Shown here piece after piece: positions 43,133-49,726 of a stretch of 64,000 nt of DNA (positions within the stretch are counted from its first letter, which is position 1; the number at the start of each line of letters is the position of its first letter). Under the pieces are notes generated by a model. That model searched no databases, was not told the origin of the DNA, and worked only from the letters and a program-made list of their open reading frames with translations. Source of the DNA: Streptomyces nodosus (GTDB lineage Bacteria > Actinomycetota > Actinomycetes > Streptomycetales > Streptomycetaceae); contig NZ_CP023747.1 of NCBI RefSeq assembly GCF_008704995.1, forward strand, positions 5,363,501-5,427,500. Direction: 5' to 3'. Position numbers and translations under genes: made by a program.

Positions 43133-43924
43133 ATGACCATGGGGTTCAGCGGTGAAGTTGCCGAGTACTACGCGAAGTTCCGACGTGGCTATCCGCCTGA
43201 GGTATTCGACGCGCTGCGCACAGCCTTCGCACTGACCACAGGTGACACCGTCCTTGACCTCGGATGCGGTACTGGTCAGCTGGCTGTGCCCTTGGCTTCC
43301 CGGGTTCGCTCGGTCATCGGCATGGATCCCGAGCCGGACATGCTTCGGCTCGCGAGGGAAGCAGCCGTGAGGCATGGCGTGCTCAACGCGACGTGGGTCC
43401 TTGGTGCCGATACCGACGTTCGCGCGCTCGGTGAGCTGATGGGACAGCGGTCGCTGGGGATGGCAGTCATCGGGCAGGCGCTTCACTGGATGCAGCACGA
43501 GGAGCTCTTCCGTGCGCTGTCGCCGCTCTTCCGCTCAGGAGGGGGCGTCGCCGTCGTCTCGAACGGAACTCCCTTGTGGCTGCAGGACAGCGATTGGTCA
43601 CGCGCACTGCGTGCCTGTCTCGAACGTCATTTCGGTACGAGCCTGAAGGCGTCCTGCGGCTCCGACGCGTCAGATCGGCTCCGATACGCGCAAGCGCTGG
43701 AGGCCGCCGGATTCGAGCGGGTTCACGAGATCGCGATCGAATACAGCGACGAGCTGAGCTTCGACCAGCTCATCGGCGGGGTCTACTCTGCCATTCCCGC
43801 AGGTGAGCTGCCCGGCCCCGACGACCGTCCTGCGTTCGCGCAGAGCATCCGACAGTCACTGCCACCGGTCCGACGCTTCTCCGAAGAGGTCAGAGTCTCC
43901 TTGCTCGTGGGCCGGATCGCATAA
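43133..43924 (+). CDS. SAM-dependent methyltransferase (class I)
   Basis: The 263-residue protein has a class I methyltransferase domain with motif I VLDLGCGTGQLAVPLA (about residues 40-55), the acidic residue in VIGMDPEPDMLRLARE and the following WVLGADTDV. The start MGFSGEVAEYYAKFRRGYPPEVFDAL is typical of small-molecule methyltransferases. The substrate is not apparent. AAGGTG stands about six bases before the ATG at 43133, and the open frame upstream is not used. Like the divergent GNAT gene it has lower GC than the surrounding chromosome, so the two may have come together. Confidence 0.82.
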   Translation: MTMGFSGEVAEYYAKFRRGYPPEVFDALRTAFALTTGDTVLDLGCGTGQLAVPLASRVRSVIGMDPEPDMLRLAREAAVRHGVLNATWVLGADTDVRALGELMGQRSLGMAVIGQALHWMQHEELFRALSPLFRSGGGVAVVSNGTPLWLQDSDWSRALRACLERHFGTSLKASCGSDASDRLRYAQALEAAGFERVHEIAIEYSDELSFDQLIGGVYSAIPAGELPGPDDRPAFAQSIRQSLPPVRRFSEEVRVSLLVGRIA

Positions 43925-44274
43925 TCAGCCGACCGGCGACGCAGAGCCGAGTGTCGGTGAGGTCTTGGTCCAGCGGCTACACCGCCCGCCACGATGTCGC
44001 CGCGGCCATGACCGACCGATACGGGGACATGGTCTCCGCCATGGCATCCACGCTGCGGCCGATGTCGTCGGAGTACCCCTTACCGCTGCATGGTCATCGG
44101 CGATTCACCACGGCAGGGTCAGTCGGGTGGGCGGACACCGCCGGGCTCTCATGCCGACAGGCGAACGTTGTACGCGTTGTGGGCACGCGTAGAGGCGGAG
44201 CGGGGCGTGTCGGTGGGGGTGGGGTGCGCGTTGGTGATTCTGGTGGGTCACCGGACGGGTCGAGGTGGGGCGCG
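43925..44274. other. Stretch of 350 bases without a recognisable gene
   Basis: One frame stays open through this stretch into the XRE gene and encodes a segment such as MTDRYGDMVSAMASTLRPM, but no start with a ribosome site or recognised domain is present. It may be the remnant of an older gene left beside the XRE/DUF397 pair. A G/T-rich tract occupies about 44200-44270. Confidence 0.5.
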
Positions 44275-45156
44275 ATGAGTGAAGTGGTGCGGCAGCCGGA
44301 CGGGGTTGAGCAGGCGGAGGCGCCGGGCCGGGAGGCTGGGCCGGGGGCGGCGCCGGAGCCGGGGACGGGCATTCTGCGAGTTTTCGGGCGGCAGTTGAAG
44401 AGATTCAGGCTGCGGGCGGGCCTGGAGCGGGCCGAGTTGGGGGCACGCACCGGGTACTCGGTGTCCACGATCGCCGCGTACGAGCAGGGGAGACGGGTGC
44501 CACCGCCCCGGTTCATCGACGCGGTGGACGAACTGCTGGACGCGGGCGGAGTGCTGCAGGAGATGAAGGAGGAGGTGGCGCGGGCCCAGTACCCGGCGTT
44601 CTTCCGGGACGCGGCGCGCTTGGAGGCTGAGGCGGTCGAACTGCACGTGTACGACACCCACTTGATCAACGGACTCCTGCAGACACAGGAGTATGCGCGT
44701 GCCGTGTTCCAGATGCGTCGACCGCCCTTGGGCGAGGAGACGATCGAGCAGAGGGTGGCCGCCCGGATGCTCAGACAGGAGATCCTGTCGCGGTGGCCCG
44801 CCCCGCTGATGAGTTTTGTCATCGAGGAGGCGGTGTTGCGCCGCCCCATCGGGGGAACCGAGGTCTGCCGCGGGCAACTCGAGCAGATCCTGGTCACCGG
44901 GCGGAATCGCAGCGTCGAGATCCAGGTCATGCCGCTGCAACGGGAGGACCACGCGGGACTCGCAGGCCCGTTCACCCTGATCGAGACCAAGGCGGGGCAG
45001 CGCATCGCCTACGTGGAAGTGCAGAAGAGCAGCTCCCTGTACACCGAGCGGACAACCGTTCGGGAGCTTGAGGCGCAGTATGGAATCATCCGGGCTCAGG
45101 CTCTCACTCCACGGGAGTCGATGGCTTTCATCGAGGAATTGCTGGGAGACCTATGA
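44275..45156 (+). CDS. XRE-type helix-turn-helix regulator with DUF5753 domain
   Basis: The 293-residue protein has an N-terminal Xre HTH (FGRQLKRFRLRAGLERAELGARTGYSVSTIAAYEQGRRVPPPRFIDAVDELLD). A C-terminal DUF5753 region contains YPAFFRDAARLEAEAVELHVYDTHLINGLLQTQEYARAVF and FVIEEAVLRRPIGG. Pairs of this kind with a small DUF397 protein are very numerous in Streptomyces (BldB/WhiJ/AbaA-like systems) and influence development and antibiotic production in some cases. The ATG at 44275 has GAGGTGGGG just upstream; the much longer open frame before it is unused. It overlaps the DUF397 gene by four bases. Confidence 0.88.
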   Translation: MSEVVRQPDGVEQAEAPGREAGPGAAPEPGTGILRVFGRQLKRFRLRAGLERAELGARTGYSVSTIAAYEQGRRVPPPRFIDAVDELLDAGGVLQEMKEEVARAQYPAFFRDAARLEAEAVELHVYDTHLINGLLQTQEYARAVFQMRRPPLGEETIEQRVAARMLRQEILSRWPAPLMSFVIEEAVLRRPIGGTEVCRGQLEQILVTGRNRSVEIQVMPLQREDHAGLAGPFTLIETKAGQRIAYVEVQKSSSLYTERTTVRELEAQYGIIRAQALTPRESMAFIEELLGDL

Positions 45157-45347
45157 AGACCGTCGGGGAACTGACTTGGGTCAAGAGCACCTACAGCAGC
45201 GGTGAGGGCGGCCAGTGCGTCGAGGTGGCCCTCGGCGTTCCCGCCGTGCACGTCCGGGACTCCAAGGACACCGCCCGCCCCGGGCTGGCCGTCGGCCAGG
45301 ACGCCTGGGCGATGTTCACCGGATACGCCGTCGACCAGATCGGCTGA
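45153..45347 (+). CDS. DUF397-domain small protein
   Basis: The 64-residue protein has the hallmark of the family: LTWVKSTYSSGEGGQCVEVA, followed by VHVRDSKDTARPGLAVGQDAWAMFTGYA. It overlaps the preceding XRE regulator gene (ATGA), the classical arrangement in which the small protein modulates the regulator's DNA binding. The length and motifs leave little doubt. A strong terminator follows. Confidence 0.92.
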   Translation: MKTVGELTWVKSTYSSGEGGQCVEVALGVPAVHVRDSKDTARPGLAVGQDAWAMFTGYAVDQIG

Positions 45348-45362
45348 GTCACCGTCGTACGA

Positions 45363-45399
45363 CCGTGCCCCGGGGTTCCGTCGGAGCCCCGGGGCACGG
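45363..45399 (+). terminator. Terminator after the DUF397 gene
   Basis: A perfect 13-bp stem (45363-45375 with 45387-45399) encloses an 11-base loop, itself able to pair TCCG with CGGA, 16 bases after the stop. The remaining stretch to 45574 shows no gene. Confidence 0.8.
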
Positions 45400-45574
45400 C
45401 CGCGCCGTACCCCTCGACTCCCCCGGGTACCGGGCGCCCGTACACCCCCGGGAGTACCGCCCCGCCCAAGACGCCCCCGGCAGTACGGGTCGCTTCGGTC
45501 GCTGGAGCGACGTTTCCGGGGCTCTTCGCCGGAAGTCTGGTGACGAGCCGGACGACGGAGGAGAGGGGTGGCCC

Positions 45575-47680
45575 ATGGGGGCCGTAGAGGGAACGCAGAG
45601 GACGCGCCGGGGGCGGTTCGTGCCCTGGACCTTGCTGGCGATGTGGCTGGTGGTGCTGGCGCTCGCCTCGCCGTTGGCCGGGAAGCTCTCCGGGGTGCAG
45701 CAGAACCGGAACGTCGACTATCTGCCCGCGAGCGCCGACTCCACCCAGGTCGCCGTGGTCCAGGACAAGCTGCCCGGCGGCGAGTCCACGGACATGGTCG
45801 TGGTGTACCACCGTGACGGCGGGCTGACCGGGGCCGACCGGCGCACCGCCGCCGCACAGATCGACGAGATCGCCGCCGCGCACAAGCTCAGCGCACAGCC
45901 GCAGGCCGTCCCGTCCAAGGACGGCACCACGCTGATGTACCCCGTCTCCACCACCGAGCCAGGTCAGGACAAGAAGGCCAAGAACGCCCTGGTCGACGAC
46001 GTCCGTGAGATCGTCGACGGCACGGGCGGGCTGACGGCCGAGGTCGGCGGGTCCGCCGGACTGCAGGCCGACTCCGGCAAGGTCTTCGAGTCGCTGGACG
46101 GCCCGTTGCTCTACACCACCGTCGCGGTGGTCGCCGTGCTGCTCATCGTCATCTACCGCAGCCCCCTGCTCTGGCTCGTCCCCCTGGTCGCCGCCGGTGC
46201 CGCCGACTTCACCGCGATGGCGGTCGCCTACGGACTGCACACCTGGTTCGGCACCACCGTCACCGGCGCGAGCAGCGGCATGATGACCATCCTGGTCTTC
46301 GGCGCGGGTACCGACTACGCCCTGCTGCTGGTCTCCCGCTACCGCGAGGAACTGCGCCACATCGAGCGGCCGTACGACGCCATGCGCGCCGCCCTGCGCG
46401 GCAGCGGCCCCGCCGTCCTCGCCTCCTCCGGCACCGTCGCCGCCGGCCTGCTCTGTCTGCTGGCCGCCGATCTGAACAGCACCCGTGGCATGGGCCCGCT
46501 CGGCACCGTCGGTGTGCTCTGCGCGCTGCTGGCCATGACGACCCTGCTGCCCGCGCTGCTGGTCCTCCTCGGCCGCCGGGTGTTCTGGCCGCTGGTGCCG
46601 GCCTTCGGCAGCGAGCCGAAACAGCGGCGGTCGATGTTCGCGGCCATCGGCAGCTCGGCCGGCCGCCGACCGGTCACCGTGCTGATCACCGGCGCGGCGG
46701 TGCTCGGGGCCCTGGCGCTGGGCACCCTCAACCTCCAGGGCAGGATGAAGAACGAGAACTCCTTCGTCGGCACCCCGGAGTCGATCGCCGCCGCGCACAC
46801 CCTGGCCGCCGCCTACCCGGGGCTCGGCAGCCAGCCCATCGCGGTGGTCGTGCCGTCCGCCAAGGCCGACCAGGCCCTCGAAGGGATCCGCGGTACCCGG
46901 GGCGTGGCCACCGCGGAGCCCCGCCGCAGCGGTGCCGGCTGGACCGAGATCGCGGTGACCGCCGACTCCCCGCCGGAGTCCGCCGGTGAGACCGCCACCA
47001 TCCGGGCCCTGCGCTCCGGACCGGCCGGGCAGCTCGGCGGTCATGTCGGCGGGCCCAGCGCCCAGCTGATCGACCTCAAGGCATCCAACGCAGGTGACCG
47101 CGACATCGTCGTCCCGCTCGTCCTGGTCTCCGTCCTGCTCATCCTGATCGTCCTGCTGCGGAGCCTGATCGCCCCGCTGCTCCTCGTCGGCGCGGTCGTC
47201 GCCGTATGGGGCGCGGCGCTCGGCATCGGCGGGCTGGTCTTCGAGCCGGTGCTCGGTATCGAGGGCAACGACCCTGCCCTGCCGGTGCTGTCCTTCGTGT
47301 TCCTGGTGGCGCTCGGCGTCGACTACGGCATCTTCCTGATGCACCGGATGCGTGAGTACGCGCTGTCCGGCCTGGCGCCCGAGGCGGCGGCGCTCAAGGC
47401 GCTGCGCACCACCGGCGGTGTCATCGCCTCCGCGGGCCTGGTGCTGGCGGCGACCTTCTCGGTGCTGACCACCATGCCGCTGGCGTCGCTGGTGGAGATG
47501 GGCTTTGTGATCGCGGTGGGCGTGCTGCTGGACACCTTCCTCGTGCGGACCTTTCTGGTCACCTCGGCCGGCGTGGCGCTGGGCCGGGCGCTGTGGTGGC
47601 CCGGGCCGCTGTCCAAGGAACCGCCCGCGCGGGAGAGCCGGCCGGCTCTCCCGGTGCAGGAGTCGGCGGAGCTGCGCTGA
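45575..47680 (+). CDS. MMPL-family RND-type membrane transporter
   Basis: The 701-residue protein has the MMPL layout. It runs from an N-terminal span (TLLAMWLVVLALASPLAGKL) and a large extracytoplasmic loop to a group of five to six spans with FGAGTDYALLLVSRYREEL (about residues 247-265). A repeat of the pattern follows, ending in a second group with FVFLVALGVDYGIFLMHRMREY. The GTDY/GVDY motifs carry the proton-relay Asp. Such proteins export lipids, antibiotics or pigments using the proton gradient; the cargo is unknown. GGAGGAGAGGGG precedes the ATG at 45575. The adjacent two-component system may control it. Confidence 0.88.
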   Translation: MGAVEGTQRTRRGRFVPWTLLAMWLVVLALASPLAGKLSGVQQNRNVDYLPASADSTQVAVVQDKLPGGESTDMVVVYHRDGGLTGADRRTAAAQIDEIAAAHKLSAQPQAVPSKDGTTLMYPVSTTEPGQDKKAKNALVDDVREIVDGTGGLTAEVGGSAGLQADSGKVFESLDGPLLYTTVAVVAVLLIVIYRSPLLWLVPLVAAGAADFTAMAVAYGLHTWFGTTVTGASSGMMTILVFGAGTDYALLLVSRYREELRHIERPYDAMRAALRGSGPAVLASSGTVAAGLLCLLAADLNSTRGMGPLGTVGVLCALLAMTTLLPALLVLLGRRVFWPLVPAFGSEPKQRRSMFAAIGSSAGRRPVTVLITGAAVLGALALGTLNLQGRMKNENSFVGTPESIAAAHTLAAAYPGLGSQPIAVVVPSAKADQALEGIRGTRGVATAEPRRSGAGWTEIAVTADSPPESAGETATIRALRSGPAGQLGGHVGGPSAQLIDLKASNAGDRDIVVPLVLVSVLLILIVLLRSLIAPLLLVGAVVAVWGAALGIGGLVFEPVLGIEGNDPALPVLSFVFLVALGVDYGIFLMHRMREYALSGLAPEAAALKALRTTGGVIASAGLVLAATFSVLTTMPLASLVEMGFVIAVGVLLDTFLVRTFLVTSAGVALGRALWWPGPLSKEPPARESRPALPVQESAELR

Positions 47681-47689
47681 TCGCACCGA

Positions 47690-47739
47690 CCGCGGCTGCC
47701 GGACCGAGGGACGTGGTCCCCGGGGTCCGGCAGCCGCGG
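47690..47739 (+). terminator. Terminator between the MMPL gene and the histidine kinase gene
   Basis: A perfect 16-bp stem (47690-47705 with 47724-47739) encloses an 18-base loop, nine bases after the MMPL stop. The kinase ribosome site follows six bases later, so the kinase pair either has a promoter inside this short gap or depends on read-through. Confidence 0.75.
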
Positions 47740-47760
47740 CGATCGGGGAGGATGAAGGAC

Positions 47761-48996
47761 GTGGTGACCGTGGGAGTACGCCCGGAGCGGCGCCGGCTCA
47801 AGCGGCCGACGCGGCGGGACTGGCTGACCTGCGCCGTCGTCGGCGCGCTGACGACGGCGACGGCGTTCCTCCCGCACAGCGACGGCAAGGTGACCGACGC
47901 CCTGGGCTGGGTGCTGGTGGCGGCCATGGTGCTGCTCACGGCGTGGCGCCGGCTGTACCCGCTCGGGGCGCTGCTGGCGCTGGTGCCCCTGCAGCTCACC
48001 TATCACCTGTTGGGCAACGCGCCCACGACGCCGGTGGTGGCCTCCATGCTCATCATCTACTCGCTGGCGGTGGCCGGCCCGCGCCGCCGCACGTTGGTCG
48101 TCGTCCCGACCCTGCTGGCGCTCGCCCTGACGATGATGCTCACCGTGAACGTGCACAAAGGTCTCGAGCTGGTCCGCACCTCCGGCTGGATCGTGGCGTG
48201 CACACTGCTCGGCGAGGCGGTACGGGTGCACCGCAGCTATGTGGGCGCCATCGTGGAGCGGGCGGAGCGGGCCGAGCGGACACGCGAGGAGACGGCCGCC
48301 CGCCGGGTCGCCGAGGAACGGCTGCGCATCGCCCGCGATCTGCATGATCTCCTCGCCCACAGCATCACCCTCATCGGCGTGCAGACCTCCGTGGCCGCGC
48401 ATGTGCTGAACGCCGACCCGGCGCGGCTCGACCGCGCCACCCTGGCCCAGGCACTGGACGGCATCGCCGACACCTGCCGGGAGGCCCGGGGCGAGCTGAA
48501 GCGGACGCTGGAGGTGCTGCGGGCGGAGGAGGGCAGCGGACCGCCGCCGGGCCTCGGCTCACTGGCCGACCTCGGCAGGGCAGCCGAGTCGGCGGGGGCC
48601 GTGGTGTCCCTGTCCGTCACGGCGGACGGCGGGGTGCCCCCGGCGGTCGGGGCGACGGCGTACCGCATCGTCCAGCAGGGGCTGACCAACGCGGTCCAGC
48701 ACGGCGGGCCCGCGGTCGGCGTCAAGGTTTCCGTCGTGCTGGACGAGGCGTCGTCGGCACTGCTGGTGGACGTCGTGGACGACGGCCCGGTCACGGACGG
48801 CCCGGTCACGGACGGCCCGGTCACGGACGGCGCGCTCACGGACGGCGCGGCCGCGGACCGGACGCCCGGCTTCGGCCTCGTCGGTATGCGGGAGCGGGCC
48901 CGCAGTGTCGGCGGTACGGTCGCGGCCGGCCCGCGGACCGACGGCCCGGGCTTCGCGGTCCGCGCGGTGCTGCCCTGCGCGCGGGCCGCGGAATGA
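47761..48996 (+). CDS. Sensor histidine kinase (NarL-system, HisKA_3 type)
   Basis: The 411-residue kinase has about five N-terminal membrane spans. The dimerisation/phosphoacceptor helix is RLRIARDLHDLLAHSITLIGVQTSVAAHVL (His195), and the ATPase domain has IVQQGLTNAVQHG as N-box and DRTPGFGLVGMRERARSVGG as G-box. Between the N- and G-boxes a five-residue repeat (DGPVT and variants, residues about 341-365) lengthens the nucleotide lid. The GTG at 47761 is chosen because GGGGAGG lies nine bases before it; an ATG at 47752 would abut that ribosome site. It is followed 28 bases later by its response regulator gene. The signal is unknown. Confidence 0.88.
   Translation: MVTVGVRPERRRLKRPTRRDWLTCAVVGALTTATAFLPHSDGKVTDALGWVLVAAMVLLTAWRRLYPLGALLALVPLQLTYHLLGNAPTTPVVASMLIIYSLAVAGPRRRTLVVVPTLLALALTMMLTVNVHKGLELVRTSGWIVACTLLGEAVRVHRSYVGAIVERAERAERTREETAARRVAEERLRIARDLHDLLAHSITLIGVQTSVAAHVLNADPARLDRATLAQALDGIADTCREARGELKRTLEVLRAEEGSGPPPGLGSLADLGRAAESAGAVVSLSVTADGGVPPAVGATAYRIVQQGLTNAVQHGGPAVGVKVSVVLDEASSALLVDVVDDGPVTDGPVTDGPVTDGALTDGAAADRTPGFGLVGMRERARSVGGTVAAGPRTDGPGFAVRAVLPCARAAE
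48781..48855. repeat. In-frame 15-bp tandem repeat inside the histidine kinase gene
   Basis: Three exact copies of GACGGCCCGGTCACG (48781-48825) are followed by two diverged copies (48826-48855). Fifteen is a multiple of three, so changes in copy number keep the frame and only lengthen or shorten the Asp-Gly-Pro-Val-Thr run in the kinase ATP lid. Confidence 0.92.
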
Positions 48997-49024
48997 CGGG
49001 ACCCCGAGACAGGAGAACAGGCCC

Positions 49025-49726
49025 ATGACGGAGGTCATCCGGGTGGTGCTGGCCGACGACCAGCACCTCGTACGCTCCGCCTTCGCGATGCTCATCACCG
49101 CCACCCCCCATATGGAGGTCGTGGGCGAGGCCTGCCACGGCGGGGAAGCCGTGGAACTCGCCCGCACCGCACGGGCCGACGTGGTCGTGATGGACATCCG
49201 CATGCCCCGGCTCGACGGCATCGAGGCCACCCGGCGGATCGCCTCCGACGAGGACCTCGCCGGGGTGAAGGTTCTCGTCCTCACCACCTACGACACCGAC
49301 GAGCACATCATCGAGGCCCTGCGCGCCGGGGCCTCCGGGTTCCTGGTGAAGGACACCAGGCCCCAGGACCTGCTCGACGCCATCCGTACCGTCGCGGCCG
49401 GCGAGGCCCTGCTCTCCCCGGGCCCCACCGCCCGCCTCATCGAGCGGGTCCTCAGACACCCTCCGGGCACCGTGCCCGCGCCGGGCCGGCCGGGGGCCCT
49501 GGGTGAGCTCTCGCCCCGCGAGCGCGAGGTCCTGACCCTGGTCGCCCGCGGCCTGAACAACACCGAGATCGCCGACGCCCTCGTCCTCTCCCCGCTGACC
49601 GCCAAGACTCATGTGAGCCGCATCATGGGCAAGCTGGGAGCGCGTGACCGGGCGCAGTTGGTGGTGCTCGCCTATGAATCCGGACTGATCGTTCCCGGCG
49701 GATCGGGCGGATCGGGCGGTGCGTGA
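49025..49726 (+). CDS. NarL/LuxR-family response regulator
   Basis: The 233-residue regulator has a receiver domain with acidic pocket Asp11/Asp12, phosphoacceptor Asp57 in VVVMDIRMPRLDG, the Thr in LVLTTYDTD and Lys in FLVKDTRP. A C-terminal LuxR helix-turn-helix follows: GELSPREREVLTLVARGLNNTEIADALVLSPLTAKTHVSRIMGKLGARDRAQ. AGGAGA stands nine bases before the ATG. It pairs with the kinase just upstream and ends in a Gly/Ser tail (VPGGSGGSGGA) whose codons overlap, tail to tail, the end of the GH3 gene by 55 bases. Confidence 0.93.
   Translation: MTEVIRVVLADDQHLVRSAFAMLITATPHMEVVGEACHGGEAVELARTARADVVVMDIRMPRLDGIEATRRIASDEDLAGVKVLVLTTYDTDEHIIEALRAGASGFLVKDTRPQDLLDAIRTVAAGEALLSPGPTARLIERVLRHPPGTVPAPGRPGALGELSPREREVLTLVARGLNNTEIADALVLSPLTAKTHVSRIMGKLGARDRAQLVVLAYESGLIVPGGSGGSGGA

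Noticed and set aside
43951..44030. A tRNA-like sequence beginning TCTTGGTCCAGCGGCTAC that might be an attachment site.
   Set aside because: No cloverleaf with acceptor, anticodon and T arms could be formed and no integrase is near.
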